64,000 nucleotides of DNA from Legionella taurinensis (lineage in GTDB: Bacteria; Pseudomonadota; Gammaproteobacteria; Legionellales; Legionellaceae), in the NCBI RefSeq assembly GCF_900452865.1, contig NZ_UGOZ01000001.1, forward strand, positions 1,550,001-1,614,000, in the 5' to 3' direction. Positions 16,551-26,099 of this stretch are shown here, one piece after another. Below the pieces are notes generated by a model that worked only from the letters and a program-made list of their open reading frames with translations, was not told the DNA's origin and did not search any database. Position 1 is the stretch's first letter, and each line of letters starts with the position of its first letter. The position numbers were made by a program, and so were the translations under genes.

Positions 16551-17996
16551 ATGCATTCGTATGTTGAAGACAATGTAAAACCCGATTATGACAAGGTAAT
16601 CAGTGACATTGCAGATTACGTGTTAAACCATGAAATCAAGAGTCCGAAGGCTTATGAAACGGCCCGTTTGTGCCTCATGGATACCTTAGGTTGCGGCATG
16701 CTGGCTTTAAATTTTCCAGAATGCACCAAATTGCTTGGCCCTGTTGTACCGGGCGCCATACTGCCCGGCGGGGCGCGTGTCCCGGGCACAGGGTACGAGC
16801 TTGATCCCGTGCAGGCCGCTTTTAACATTGGCGCCATGATCCGCTGGCTGGATTTTAATGACACCTGGCTTGCAGCCGAGTGGGGCCATCCCTCGGATAA
16901 TCTGGGCGCCATTCTGGCAGTAGCCGACTACATCAGCCGTCAGAATATAAAAAACAACCAGCCGCCGCTGTCCATGCACACCGTCTTGACCGCCATGATC
17001 AAGGCTCATGAAATACAGGGTTGTCTGGCTTTGGAGAACAGCTTTAACCGTGTTGGTCTTGACCATGTCATTCTGGTTAAAGTCGCAAGCAGTGCGGTGG
17101 CGGCTTTATTGCTGGGTGCTGACAGGGATCAACTGATGCGTACCTTGTCGCAGGTATTCGTGGATGGCCAAAGCTTAAGAACTTATCGCCATGCACCCAA
17201 TGCCGGTTCCCGCAAATCCTGGGCGGCCGGCGATGCCACTTCCAGAGCCGTTCGTCTTGCGCTCATGACTGCAAGTGGCGAAATGGGTTATCCCAGTGCG
17301 CTTTCGGCGCCCAAGTGGGGTTTTTACGACGTGCTGTTTGATGGGAAGCCGTTTAAATTCCAAAGACCGTACGGATCGTATGTGATGGAAAATGTGCTGT
17401 TTAAATTATCCTATCCTGCCGAATTTCATGCCCAAACGGCGGTGGAGTGTGCGGTACAGCTGCATGGCCAAATTAAAAACCGCCTTGCTGAAATAAGCCG
17501 CATCGAACTGGTGACGCATGAGTCGGCTATCCGCATTATCAGCAAACAGGGTGCGTTGCACAATCCGGCCGATCGTGATCACTGCCTGCAGTACATGGTG
17601 GCAGTTGCTTTATTGCATGGCGACTTGAAAGCAGAGCACTATGAAGACGACGTGGCCTCCGATCCTCGGATTGATGCCTTGCGTGCTAAAATGCAAGTCA
17701 CTGAAAATGCGCATTTTTCTCAAGACTACCATGATCCGGAAAAGCGTTCGATAGCCAATAGCATGCGTATTCATTTCAACGATGGCAGTCAAAGCGATTT
17801 AATCACGGTCGAGTACCCCATCGGTCATCAACGCCGTCGTGAAGAGGGGATTCCGGTGTTGATGGATAAGTTTATCCGTAATATCAACACCCGTTTTTCG
17901 GACGAACGATGCGATGAAATACTGAAAGCCATGAATGACACCAATACCCTGAGCGCTATGCCGGTGACTGACTTCATGACACTTTGGCAAGCCTAA
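16551..17996 (+). CDS. prpD: 2-methylcitrate dehydratase
   Basis: MmgE/PrpD-family enzyme dehydrating 2-methylcitrate to 2-methyl-cis-aconitate, 481 residues, almost the same as E. coli PrpD (483). Seen: [13 protein letters not shown], the [20 protein letters not shown] segment with conserved aspartates and histidine, and [15 protein letters not shown]. The ATG at 16551 has AGAGGA immediately upstream; an in-frame codon at 16533 lies inside prpC and is unlikely. Re-hydration to 2-methylisocitrate would need an aconitase, which is not in this window. Last gene of prpBCD. Confidence 0.94.
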   Translation: MHSYVEDNVKPDYDKVISDIADYVLNHEIKSPKAYETARLCLMDTLGCGMLALNFPECTKLLGPVVPGAILPGGARVPGTGYELDPVQAAFNIGAMIRWLDFNDTWLAAEWGHPSDNLGAILAVADYISRQNIKNNQPPLSMHTVLTAMIKAHEIQGCLALENSFNRVGLDHVILVKVASSAVAALLLGADRDQLMRTLSQVFVDGQSLRTYRHAPNAGSRKSWAAGDATSRAVRLALMTASGEMGYPSALSAPKWGFYDVLFDGKPFKFQRPYGSYVMENVLFKLSYPAEFHAQTAVECAVQLHGQIKNRLAEISRIELVTHESAIRIISKQGALHNPADRDHCLQYMVAVALLHGDLKAEHYEDDVASDPRIDALRAKMQVTENAHFSQDYHDPEKRSIANSMRIHFNDGSQSDLITVEYPIGHQRRREEGIPVLMDKFIRNINTRFSDERCDEILKAMNDTNTLSAMPVTDFMTLWQA

Positions 17997-18020
17997 AGCG
18001 ATTGTCACGGTGTGATCCAA

Positions 18021-18051
18021 TCCGGGGTGGGCTTGTCAGGCCAAACCCGGA
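18021..18051. terminator. Imperfect hairpin between prpD and ppsR
   Basis: TCCGGGGTGGGC pairs imperfectly with GCCAAACCCGGA around a short loop and is followed by TTGTTCTTT. It lies in the 128-base gap between convergent genes, so it could end either transcript. Two internal mismatches make it only moderately convincing. Confidence 0.45.
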
Positions 18052-18124
18052 TTGTTCTTTCCGGGTTGCCTGGTTATCAGATTGATTCAATTGAACCCGA
18101 CAGCGTCATCAAGGCAGGTGAGAC

Positions 18125-18940
18125 TTAAAATTTCCGCTTGATTCCAGCGATGGCCAATACTTTGGTCGCTATTTCCTCAATGGAGAAACGGGTGGAGTTG
18201 AGGTAGGGGATGTTTTCACGTCGATACATGGCTTCGACTTCAGCGACCTCAAGCCGGCACTGTTCCGCCGAAGCGTATTTGCTGTTAGGACGCCTCTCAG
18301 TACGAATATGCTGCAAACGCTCGGCATCGATGGTTAAACCGAATAATTTGCTCTTGTACGGGCGCAGGCTATCCGGTAAGCGAAAACTGGACAAGTCTTC
18401 TTCAGTAAATGGGTAGTTTGCGGCCAGAACACCAAAATGCAGGGCCATGTACAGGCAACTGGGTGTTTTACCGCAACGAGAAACGCCGATGAGAATAATG
18501 TCGGCTTGATCGTACCCGCGAATTTTTACCCCATCATCGTGTGCCAGCGCATAATCAATGGCTTCAATACGGTGCGTGTAGGATTGGGTGTTGGCGACCC
18601 CATGCGCACGGCCAACCGTATAGGATGATTTGGAATTGAGTTCTTTTTCCAGGGGACCAAGGAAAGTATTGAATAAATCATAAACACAGGCATGGGCCTG
18701 TTTAATGGTTTTGGCAATTTCACTGTTGATGAGGGTCATGAACACAAGCGGCTTAGCCCCGGTTTCTTCAAAACGTTGATTAATTTCCAGTACCACCGCT
18801 TCGGCTTTTTCGATGGTATCGACATACGGAACCGTTCGTTTTTCAAATGGGATATTGCCAAACTGGGTCATCAGGCTATTGCCCAGGTTTTCAGCGGTAA
18901 TACCCGTCCCGTCGGAAATCATAAACACATGTCGCATCAA
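18125..18940 (-). CDS. ppsR: PEP synthetase regulatory protein (bifunctional kinase/pyrophosphorylase)
   Basis: DUF299 family: switches phosphoenolpyruvate synthase off by ADP-dependent phosphorylation and on by phosphate-dependent dephosphorylation, controlling the pyruvate-to-PEP step. The 271-residue protein has the N-terminal MISDGTGITAENLG and the P-loop GVSRCGKTPSCLYMALH in the middle. The start could be either of two adjacent ATGs. It converges on prpBCD, whose product pyruvate is the substrate of the enzyme PpsR controls; the ppsA gene itself is not in the window. Confidence 0.93.
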   Translation of the reverse strand: MMRHVFMISDGTGITAENLGNSLMTQFGNIPFEKRTVPYVDTIEKAEAVVLEINQRFEETGAKPLVFMTLINSEIAKTIKQAHACVYDLFNTFLGPLEKELNSKSSYTVGRAHGVANTQSYTHRIEAIDYALAHDDGVKIRGYDQADIILIGVSRCGKTPSCLYMALHFGVLAANYPFTEEDLSSFRLPDSLRPYKSKLFGLTIDAERLQHIRTERRPNSKYASAEQCRLEVAEVEAMYRRENIPYLNSTRFSIEEIATKVLAIAGIKRKF

Positions 18941-19108
18941 AAATCCTCATGTAATAACGTTAGCCCGCCCGGATGATGCGGCGGCCGCATATTTGCTTTG
19001 CCTAATTCCGCATACCTTCTTATAATCATTATGTTACAGGAAAATAAATAAAATGGTGCAGAGTCATTGCAAATTCCAGATTTTCCCCAACTAAATGGAT
19101 TAGGCAAT

Positions 19109-19564
19109 ATGGAACATGATCGCTTTGGGCAGAATAAAGTCCTCTTTATTATTGGCATGATAGCCTTGGTCGTTGGCTTAAGCTTCTTGCTTTTTTCATT
19201 CTATATTTTACCCGCCGCGCTCTGGAACTGGAATTACGATGTACCGGAATTCGTGTTTATCTGGCGGGAAAATCTGAAAGAATCGTATTCGATGAGTGAA
19301 GTCGGTGCGGGCGGTCTTGTTTTTCTCATTGTTTTGCTGCCAGCCATTATCGCTGGGGTTATTTCCTATTTTATTTCCAATGCGATTGATAATCGCATTC
19401 ATGGCATTGTCAATGAGGAAGCAGAAGAAGAGTCCATGGTTAATCTGCGTCAGGATGTTAAAGAAACATTCAGTTTTGGCGCCAAACTGATAATTTTAAT
19501 CCTACTGGCCGTGGTGGCTCTGTGGTTTTTTGAATGGCTGATGGCTGTGCCAATTGTCGATTAA
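19109..19564 (+). CDS. Uncharacterised three-helix inner-membrane protein
   Basis: I do not recognise this 151-residue protein. It has three hydrophobic segments (about residues 11-34, 66-89 and 125-146), an acidic stretch NEEAEEES near residues 102-109 before the last helix, and a short tryptophan-rich loop after helix 1 (LWNWNYDV). The ATG at 19109 is preceded by GGATTAGG; an upstream TTG frame start at 19067 is less likely. It is followed 10 bases later by the frameshifted Sel1-like gene, so the two may form one operon. Confidence 0.75.
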   Translation: MEHDRFGQNKVLFIIGMIALVVGLSFLLFSFYILPAALWNWNYDVPEFVFIWRENLKESYSMSEVGAGGLVFLIVLLPAIIAGVISYFISNAIDNRIHGIVNEEAEEESMVNLRQDVKETFSFGAKLIILILLAVVALWFFEWLMAVPIVD

Positions 19565-19574
19565 GGGGGACGTG

Positions 19575-20182
19575 ATGATTCTTTTTAAAGGCCATAAAGT
19601 GAAGTCATTGACTAAGAAAATCAAGTCAATGCAGCAAAGTCGTGTTCATAATCAACCCACAGAGGACATGGTGACGAAGGAAACAGGCCTTTACCACCAG
19701 TTGGCTTCTGTTTACAAGGTATTGAGGGGGCATAAAAAATTTCCGTTTGCCGATGAAATGGTGTGGGAAACCCTGCGTGCTTCCACCAATCTGGATGACA
19801 GTGCCGCACAATACGAATTGGGCAGCCATCTGCTTGAGGAAGCCAAGTTTCGTGATGAGCTGCAAAGGGGGGGGTGTTTGCCAGTCCCAGCAATGAACGG
19901 CAAATGCGCCAGCTTTATGACGAAGCGCTGGCTTATTTGCAGGCAGCGGAAGCATTGGGGCATGTTCAGGCCAAGCGGCTGCACGGCTTATGCTACATCA
20001 ATGGTTGGGGCGTGACAGTGGACAGGGATAAAGGGTTTGAGTTGGTTGTCGCAAGCATCGAACAAGAAAACAGTTGGGACAAAGTGCCGCAGATTTTTGC
20101 AGCCATCGGCCTTAACAAACCGGAATTCTTTTCCGCCCTGATGAAACGCCGAAGCGGTGGCGGTACCTCGCTCAATACTTAA
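19575..20182 (+). pseudogene. Sel1/TPR-like repeat protein, frameshifted at a G8 tract
   Basis: Two overlapping frames form one protein if a single base is removed from the run of eight G at 19867-19874. The first frame starts at the ATG at 19575 (AAGGGGG upstream) and reads to RDELQRG; the second continues VFASPSNERQMRQLYDEALAY and ends at 20182. With seven G the product would be about 201 residues. The rejoined part contains a Sel1-type unit (YLQAAEALGHVQAKRLHGL then NGWGVTVDRDKGFELV). As read, the first frame stops at 20015 after a foreign tail. Explanations: a real inactivating frameshift, slippage-based on/off switching at the G tract, or a base-calling error in a homopolymer. The upstream partner is a membrane protein of unknown role. 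Confidence 0.8.
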
Positions 20183-20213
20183 CTCAATTTCATTCTGCAT
20201 CCATTTTGTCATC

Positions 20214-20235
20214 ATCCCCCGCACAGACGGGGGAT
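20214..20235. terminator. Hairpin between Sel1-like gene and pilD
   Basis: ATCCCCCG, loop CACAGA, CGGGGGAT: a strong G/C stem in the 67-base gap between convergent genes. There is no long T-run, so it may act as a bidirectional block or simply protect 3' ends. Confidence 0.5.
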
Positions 20236-20249
20236 CCATGCCGCTGCAT

Positions 20250-21107
20250 CTAAAACCAAAGTTTCAGGTACCAGTGGATGATGTCGTTACCATAAAACAG
20301 TGAAATCAGTCCAGCGATGCATAAAAAGGGACCGAAAGCGATGGGGGTTTCGCTGCCTTTTTGTTGCAGGCGCAGATAAATCGATCCTATTACTGCCCCG
20401 GATATGGAGGCCAGTAATAAAATAAGCGGCAGTTGCGTCCAGCCAAGCCAGGCGCCGAAGGCGGCAAACAGTTTAAAATCCCCATTGCCCATGCCAACTT
20501 TTCCTGTCACCAGATAAAATAACTGAATAAACAGCCAGAGAACCAAGTAAGCACCGGCTGCACTGAGGACGGCAATGGGAAGCGGTGTAAAGAGATTGGC
20601 TGTATTGGCAAGAAGACCAAGCCAGAGGAGCCCCAGCGTTAAACTGTCAGGAAGCAACTGATGATCCAAATCAATGAAAAACATGGGGATAAGCAGCCAA
20701 ATGAACAGTAGAACAAAGGGCAAATGCAGGGTTAAGCCAAAGTGCCACATGGCCGCTAATGACAGCAGCAAAGTCACTAATTCAACCAGTGGGTAGCGTT
20801 TGGAAATGGGATGCCCGCAATAAGCGCATTTTCCGCGCAGCCAGAGGTAACTGACGAGGGGGATATTGTGACGCGCTTTGACCGTGTTTTGACAGGCCGG
20901 GCAGAACGAACGCGGTAAAAACAGATTAATGGACGGCTTTTCCTCTCGGCTCTCCTGGTTTGTCAGTTCTTGATAGTCCCGCAGAAATTCAGCGCGAAGC
21001 ATGAGAGGAAGGCGATAAATGACCACATTGAGCAGGCTGCCTACCAATAATGAAAGAATACCAATGAAAACATAAAGGTAGGTTGCGAGAAAATGATTTA
21101 ATTCCAT
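20250..21107 (-). CDS. pilD: Type IV prepilin peptidase / N-methyltransferase
   Basis: Polytopic inner-membrane aspartic protease that cuts and N-methylates type IV prepilins and type II secretion pseudopilins; in Legionella one PilD serves both systems. The 285-residue protein has the N-terminal helix, the cytoplasmic tetracysteine loop (CPAC and CAYCG), and the two catalytic aspartates in IDLDHQLLPDSLT and MGNGDFKLFAAFGAWLG. Length and motifs are complete. It is last in a pilB-pilC-pilD operon on the minus strand, 14 bases after pilC. Confidence 0.96.
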   Translation of the reverse strand: MELNHFLATYLYVFIGILSLLVGSLLNVVIYRLPLMLRAEFLRDYQELTNQESREEKPSINLFLPRSFCPACQNTVKARHNIPLVSYLWLRGKCAYCGHPISKRYPLVELVTLLLSLAAMWHFGLTLHLPFVLLFIWLLIPMFFIDLDHQLLPDSLTLGLLWLGLLANTANLFTPLPIAVLSAAGAYLVLWLFIQLFYLVTGKVGMGNGDFKLFAAFGAWLGWTQLPLILLLASISGAVIGSIYLRLQQKGSETPIAFGPFLCIAGLISLFYGNDIIHWYLKLWF

Positions 21108-21121
21108 GGAATTCCTGTTCC

Positions 21122-22342
21122 TTAGACCGCTGAACCCAGTTTGAAAATCGGCAGGTACATGGCCACCACCAGGCCGCCAACTAAAACCCCTAAAATGGAC
21201 ATGATAATGGGTTCGAGCAAGCTGCTCAAGGCATCCACGGCGTTATCCACTTCTTCTTCGTAGAAATCCGCCACTTTACCCAGCATTTGTTCCAGGGCTC
21301 CGGATTCTTCACCGATGGCCACCATCTGGATTACCATATTAGGAAACAGGTGGGTATTGTCCATGGCCACCTGCATTTGCTGCCCGGTGGATACCTCTTC
21401 CCTGATCTTGTCGGTGGCTTTGGCATACAGGATGTTACCGGTTGCGCCCGAGACCGATTTTAAGGCTTCAACCAGAGGCAAACCGGCTGCAAAGGTAATG
21501 GAGAGGGTTCGAGTAAAACGGGCAATGGCGGCTTTTTCAAGGATGGGACCTACCACCGGAAATTTTAACATGGCCCGATCAATGGAGTGGGCGAATTGCG
21601 GCGAGTGGTTTTTAAAATAGATAAAGGCATAAATGGCGCCGCCAATGGCACCGAACATAATGTACCAATAGGATTGGAAAAATTCAGACATGTCCACAAC
21701 CATTCGGGTCATGGCAGGTAAATCAGCGCCAAATCCTTCGAACAAGGATTCAAACTGGGGCACCACGAATATCATCAGGGCGGTGGTCACTAAAAAAGCG
21801 ACAACCAGCACGGCCATGGGGTAGGTTAATGCTTTCTTGATTTTTTTCTTGATGGTTTCAATTTTTTCTTTATAAGTGGCAACCTTGTCCAGCATGATTT
21901 CCAGGGAACCTGATTTTTCACCGGCATCCACCAGGTTACAAAAGAGTTCGTTAAAATAAGCGGGGTGTTTCTGCAGCGATTCAGCCAGTGTCAGGCCAGT
22001 TTCCACATCCCGTTTAATGGTCTCGATAAGATCACGCATTTTCTGGTTGCTTTGGCCTTTGGCGACGATATCAAAGGATTGAATTAAAGGAATACCGGCC
22101 TCAATCATGGTCGCCATCTGGCGGCTGAACACTGTAATATCGCCCTGCGTGATTTTTTTATTTTTTTTGTCAAAAAAGGGCTTTCGTTTTTTGACGACTT
22201 TTTTAGTAATGATCCCCTGTTTGCGAAGGTCGGCTTTGGCAATGGCAAGGCTTCGGGCATCAATGACCCCATTCACCTTCTCGCCAGCTTTATTCACCCC
22301 TTCCCATTGGTAGGTGATGATGTCGTTTTTTGCTTTTTCCAT
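21122..22342 (-). CDS. pilC: Type IV pilus inner-membrane platform protein
   Basis: GspF/PilC-family platform protein of the type IV pilus machine, 406 residues. The two GspF domains are visible with their matching FSRQMATMIEAGIPL (about residues 74-88) and FTRTLSITFAAGLPLVEAL halves, each followed by a hydrophobic hairpin, with a third membrane segment at the C-terminus (MSILGVLVGGLVVAMYLPIF). The lysine-rich N-terminal region would face the cytoplasm and the PilB ATPase. Five bases separate it from pilB. Confidence 0.96.
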   Translation of the reverse strand: MEKAKNDIITYQWEGVNKAGEKVNGVIDARSLAIAKADLRKQGIITKKVVKKRKPFFDKKNKKITQGDITVFSRQMATMIEAGIPLIQSFDIVAKGQSNQKMRDLIETIKRDVETGLTLAESLQKHPAYFNELFCNLVDAGEKSGSLEIMLDKVATYKEKIETIKKKIKKALTYPMAVLVVAFLVTTALMIFVVPQFESLFEGFGADLPAMTRMVVDMSEFFQSYWYIMFGAIGGAIYAFIYFKNHSPQFAHSIDRAMLKFPVVGPILEKAAIARFTRTLSITFAAGLPLVEALKSVSGATGNILYAKATDKIREEVSTGQQMQVAMDNTHLFPNMVIQMVAIGEESGALEQMLGKVADFYEEEVDNAVDALSSLLEPIIMSILGVLVGGLVVAMYLPIFKLGSAV

Positions 22343-22347
22343 GGCCT

Positions 22348-24072
22348 TTAATCAACGGTTACCCGATTGACCTCCTCAATGGTGGTGACACCGTCTTTGA
22401 TTTTTTCGAGACCGGATTGATAAATCGTCAGCATGCCTTCGGTTTGAGCCTGTTTCAGGATGTCCAGTGAATTGCCGCCCGTCATAATGATCTGACCGAT
22501 GGCTTTTGACATGGGCATGACTTCAAAAAGGCCAACTCGTCCCCTGTAGCCGTTGTTGCATTGATTGCAGCCTACCGCCTTGTAGGGCGTGACGTGCTGA
22601 GCATCCTCTTCTTTAAAACCCAGCTCAATCAAACTCTGCGGCGTGAAATCGTCACGCGGGGCTTTGCATTGTTCGCATAAACGCCGTGCCAGACGCTGGG
22701 CGATAAGCAGGCTTACCGAACTTGCGATGTTAAAGGAAGGGATACCCATGTTAATTAAACGGGTCAGGGTTTCGGCTGCACTGTTGGTGTGCAGGGTTGA
22801 CAGCACCAGGTGTCCGGTCTGGGCTGCCTTGACCGCGATTTCTGCGGTTTCAAGATCGCGAATCTCCCCGACCATGATGACGTCAGGGTCTTGGCGAAGA
22901 AAAGATCGAAGTGTACTGGAGAAGGTCAGGCCCGCTTTGGGGTTGATATTCACCTGGTTAATTCCCGGTACTTTAATTTCCACCGGATCTTCGGCGGTGG
23001 AAATGTTGGTCTCTATGGTGTTTAGGATATTTAATGCCGTGTACAGGGAGACGGTTTTACCGCTTCCTGTCGGGCCAGTCACCAAAATCATGCCTTGGGG
23101 CTTTTCAATGGCTTTAACAAAGTGCGCGCGTTGCCATTTGCTGAATCCCAGGGCTTCGATCCCCAGTTTGGTTGAGCCCGGGTCAAGAATACGCATCACG
23201 ACTTTTTCACCGCCGACGGTGGGGCAGGTGCTGACCCGGAAATCAATGGCGCGGGTACGTGAAAGCTTCATTTTAAAGCGTCCATCCTGAGGAATACGGC
23301 GTTCGGAAATGTCAAGATTCGACATGACTTTTATCCGGGCAGTAATCCGGCTGGACAGGCTGACCGGCGGCGTGGCCACCTCGGTTAAAATCCCATCCTG
23401 ACGGTAGCGGATACGGTATTCTTTTTCATAAGGTTCAAAGTGAATATCCGACACGCCTTTTTTAATGGCTTCCACCAGAATTTTATTAACAAATTTGACC
23501 ACGGGTGCATCATCGTTGGCCGCACTCGAGTCGGTATCCTGTTCCTCATCGTCGGCACTGATTTCAAGGCCTTCAAGATCGCCGGTGCCATCCTCCACAT
23601 AATCGGTCAGGCCCTGGCTGTCCTTCTCATTCAGCAGTTTGTCGATTAGTTTATTGAGTTTGTTGGTTTCAACGACTACCGCATTGGAGTGCAGGCCGGT
23701 GTGGAACTGGATTTCTTTAAGAGAAGCCTGTTTGCTCGGATCATCGGTCGCCAGGAACAGGTGATTGCCGCGGGTAAAAAGCGGCACGATGGAGTGGCGT
23801 CTGATTAATTTCTCATTAACAAGACTTGTTGGCATGGTATCGGGGTCAATCGCATCGAGATCAATCAGGGGTACACCAAAATTCTGGGCTACGGTAAATG
23901 CAATTTTTTCGGCAGAAAGCAGGTTATTGGCGACTAAGTACTGCAACAAGGATTGCTTGTTCGCCTGAGCCTGATTCTGGTACTCAATAGCTTTATCTTT
24001 GTCCAGAAGGCTCTCATGGACCATCAGCTGAGCAATTCCCTGTAAGCGTTGTTCTTCTGCAGCAGTTGCCAT
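22348..24072 (-). CDS. pilB: Type IV pilus assembly ATPase
   Basis: Hexameric ATPase that drives pilus extension, 574 residues. Domains: N-terminal T2SSE_N/MshEN-like region (about residues 1-150), linker, then the ATPase with Walker A GPTGSGKTVSLYTAL, Asp boxes (LRQDPDVIMVGEIRDLETA), the His box HLVLSTLHTNSAAETLTRL and a zinc tetracysteine (CEQCK and CNQCNNGYRGR). All catalytic parts are present. First gene of pilBCD; the AT-rich 187-base gap upstream also holds the promoter of the divergent methyltransferase gene. Type IV pili support adhesion, twitching and DNA uptake in Legionella. Confidence 0.97.
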   Translation of the reverse strand: MATAAEEQRLQGIAQLMVHESLLDKDKAIEYQNQAQANKQSLLQYLVANNLLSAEKIAFTVAQNFGVPLIDLDAIDPDTMPTSLVNEKLIRRHSIVPLFTRGNHLFLATDDPSKQASLKEIQFHTGLHSNAVVVETNKLNKLIDKLLNEKDSQGLTDYVEDGTGDLEGLEISADDEEQDTDSSAANDDAPVVKFVNKILVEAIKKGVSDIHFEPYEKEYRIRYRQDGILTEVATPPVSLSSRITARIKVMSNLDISERRIPQDGRFKMKLSRTRAIDFRVSTCPTVGGEKVVMRILDPGSTKLGIEALGFSKWQRAHFVKAIEKPQGMILVTGPTGSGKTVSLYTALNILNTIETNISTAEDPVEIKVPGINQVNINPKAGLTFSSTLRSFLRQDPDVIMVGEIRDLETAEIAVKAAQTGHLVLSTLHTNSAAETLTRLINMGIPSFNIASSVSLLIAQRLARRLCEQCKAPRDDFTPQSLIELGFKEEDAQHVTPYKAVGCNQCNNGYRGRVGLFEVMPMSKAIGQIIMTGGNSLDILKQAQTEGMLTIYQSGLEKIKDGVTTIEEVNRVTVD

Positions 24073-24198
24073 GGAAACTTACCTTTTAATTATATGATAA
24101 CTATAGACAAAAATTACCACTACTGCATTTAAATCGGCTAAATTATAATTTTCTTGACTACTGATCATAATTTATTGATAAATCTCCATATTTGGACA

Positions 24199-24227
24199 TT
24201 GCTTGCTGGTGCTGCGCGGTCTATGAT
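24199..24227 (+). promoter_or_regulatory. Candidate sigma-70 promoter of the methyltransferase gene
   Basis: TTGCTT, a 17-base spacer and TATGAT, about 32 bases before the ATG at 24260. Hexamers and spacing are both good, giving a short leader. Confidence 0.6.
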
Positions 24228-24259
24228 AAAAAATATACTTTTTTTCCTGCTTGAGGCTC

Positions 24260-25012
24260 ATGTTGGCTTGTCAAGACCCAATCGATCGTTTTTGTGCACT
24301 TGAGCAATGGTTTGCCAGTCCTTTGGGCAAGGACATCGCTCAGGCATTCGATACGGAATTGGCTCATCTAAAACAGCTTCTCCATGGCGAAATTATGCTA
24401 CAACTCGGCAGCGGTAGCGAGAACTTATGGTTTTCTTCCCTTCGTTTTCAGCATAAATGGCTTGCCATGACTCATTTTGATCCAAATAGAGCCACGCTGG
24501 TAACCAAACTCAATCAATTGCCCCTGGATCGCGACAGCGTTGACTGCATCATCGCGCCCTTAGCCCTGGAGGCTTTTACTCATCTGGAAAATCCAATCGA
24601 TGAATGGGACAGGGTGTTAAAACCGATGGGCTATCTGGTGTTTTTGGGGATTAATCCCTTAAGTCTGTGGGGTGGGTGGCTGCGTTATTCCAAAAACGCC
24701 TGTTTCAACGGCGCCATGGGCTACCCAAAATCGGTTTTTTCCATCAAGCGGGCGCTTATTCATCGCGGTTATATGCAGTGCCATTTTAATACCTTTTATT
24801 ATGCGCCACCCGCTAAAACGGAGAAATGGCGGCGGCGATTGCAAATCCTGAATGTGATAGGCAAGATGATTTCACCGCTACCGGCTGGTTTTTATTGCCT
24901 TGTCGTGCAGAAATACGTTGAAAGCGATGTACTCCCTGAGCCTGAAGCGGCGGATTTGTTGGTTGATTCAACCCCCATTTTCAGAGCCCAGTGCCGCAAT
25001 CCCCATCAATAG
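24260..25012 (+). CDS. SAM-dependent methyltransferase, class I
   Basis: A 250-residue methyltransferase-like protein of unknown substrate. The Rossmann signals are weak but visible: LQLGSGSENLWFSS in the SAM-loop position, then LPLDRDSVDCIIAPLALEAFTHLENPIDEWDRVLKPMGYLVF, the typical methyltransferase-11 run from the acidic strand to the post-core helix. The classical GxGxG is only partly kept (LGSGSE). Length and the C-terminal part after LPAGFYCLVVQKY resemble the small UbiE-like proteins often encoded beside rnhA/dnaQ in gammaproteobacteria, although those neighbours are absent here. The start could be the ATG at 24260 or the TTG two codons either side. Confidence 0.75.
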   Translation: MLACQDPIDRFCALEQWFASPLGKDIAQAFDTELAHLKQLLHGEIMLQLGSGSENLWFSSLRFQHKWLAMTHFDPNRATLVTKLNQLPLDRDSVDCIIAPLALEAFTHLENPIDEWDRVLKPMGYLVFLGINPLSLWGGWLRYSKNACFNGAMGYPKSVFSIKRALIHRGYMQCHFNTFYYAPPAKTEKWRRRLQILNVIGKMISPLPAGFYCLVVQKYVESDVLPEPEAADLLVDSTPIFRAQCRNPHQ

Positions 25013-25081
25013 GCTATTTTACTGTATCCCTCATTCAAGATTGGTTATACTGAGCGGCAAGTGGTTTTGTGAGTCAGTGTT

Positions 25082-25408
25082 ATGTCAAAAAGACGAATTT
25101 ACCGTATCACGTTCGCGAATCAGGACAGTGTATACGAAATCTATGCCCGCAAAGTGAGCGAGAGCGAGATGTTTGGCTTTCTTGAAGTGGAAGAGTTTGT
25201 TTTTGGAGAAAACACGTCACTGGTCGTGGATCCCTCTGAAGAGCGTTTAAAAATGGAATTCAGCACAATCAAGCGAACCTACATTCCCATGCACACCATA
25301 TTCCGTATTGATGAGGTGGAAAAGCAGGGCGTGGCCAAAATGCGTGATAAAGGGCGGGACGATAACAAGGTCAGCCTGTTTCCTATGGCCGGAAAGCGAA
25401 AAGAGTAG
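25082..25408 (+). CDS. DUF1820 family protein
   Basis: A 108-residue protein of the gammaproteobacterial DUF1820 family, function unknown. The opening RRIYRITFANQDSVYEIYAR followed by FLEVEEFVFGE and RTYIPMHTIFRIDEVEKQG is the family pattern. It is soluble, with a beta-rich core and a short basic tail. It lies 69 bases after the methyltransferase gene on the same strand and before hpt. Confidence 0.85.
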   Translation: MSKRRIYRITFANQDSVYEIYARKVSESEMFGFLEVEEFVFGENTSLVVDPSEERLKMEFSTIKRTYIPMHTIFRIDEVEKQGVAKMRDKGRDDNKVSLFPMAGKRKE

Positions 25409-25485
25409 CCATGGCTCATGCGCAGGCGCTGGAGAATAACAATAAAGCTGTTAGAATACCCTGAAATTATTATTTGGAATTTTTG

Positions 25486-26046
25486 ATGTCTATTCCCGAA
25501 AAAATTAAAGAAGTTTATGAGAAATCCACCCTTTTATTCACCACAAAAGAGGTTGAAGCGGCGCTTGATCGCATGGCCATTAAAATTCAGGAAACACTGC
25601 ACGATAAAAATCCCATCATTCTCTGTGTGATGATCGGTGGACTGGTTCCCATGGGAAACCTGTTACCGAGGCTCGATTTTCCGCTGGAAGTGGATTATGT
25701 GCATGCCACCCGATACCGCGGCGATATTACCGGCGGCGATTTGGTTTGGAAAGTAAGACCCAGCGTGGAATTATCCGGCAGAACGGTGCTGGTTGTAGAC
25801 GACATTCTCGACGGCGGTGTGACGCTGGCCGCAATCATTGAAGAAATTAAAAAAATGGGTGCTGGGGAGGTGTATAGCGCGGTTTTGGTCGATAAACATC
25901 ATAAACGCGTTCCCAACGGCCTGAAAGAAGCGGATTTTGTGGGTCTGCAGGTCGATGATCATTACATTTTCGGCTACGGAATGGATTACAACGAATACCT
26001 GCGTAACGCCCCGGGGATTTTCGTTGTCGCCCCCGAACATGAGTAA
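25486..26046 (+). CDS. hpt: Hypoxanthine-guanine phosphoribosyltransferase
   Basis: Purine salvage enzyme joining hypoxanthine or guanine to PRPP, 186 residues. The PRPP-binding loop [17 protein letters not shown] is exact for the type I phosphoribosyltransferase family, and [18 protein letters not shown] holds the flexible catalytic loop. The C-terminal [25 protein letters not shown] is the purine-binding part. I start at the ATG at 25486, giving [12 protein letters not shown]; a frame start four codons upstream lacks support. The sequence continues into a hairpin shared with the convergent lssD. Confidence 0.93.
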   Translation: MSIPEKIKEVYEKSTLLFTTKEVEAALDRMAIKIQETLHDKNPIILCVMIGGLVPMGNLLPRLDFPLEVDYVHATRYRGDITGGDLVWKVRPSVELSGRTVLVVDDILDGGVTLAAIIEEIKKMGAGEVYSAVLVDKHHKRVPNGLKEADFVGLQVDDHYIFGYGMDYNEYLRNAPGIFVVAPEHE

Positions 26047-26058
26047 ACGCAGTCCCTT

Positions 26059-26099
26059 ACGCTAACCCCTGGGCCTTTTCATGCACCAGGGATTAGCGT
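26059..26099. terminator. Bidirectional hairpin between hpt and lssD
   Basis: ACGCTAACCCCTGG pairs with CCAGGGATTAGCGT (one mismatch) around a 13-base loop. It covers the whole 46-base gap between the convergent genes and includes the lssD stop codon. Confidence 0.65.

Noticed and set aside
22643-23290. Long plus-strand frame (215 codons) antisense to pilB
   Set aside because: A shadow of the highly conserved pilB frame; composition is Arg/Ser-rich and no start signal is present.
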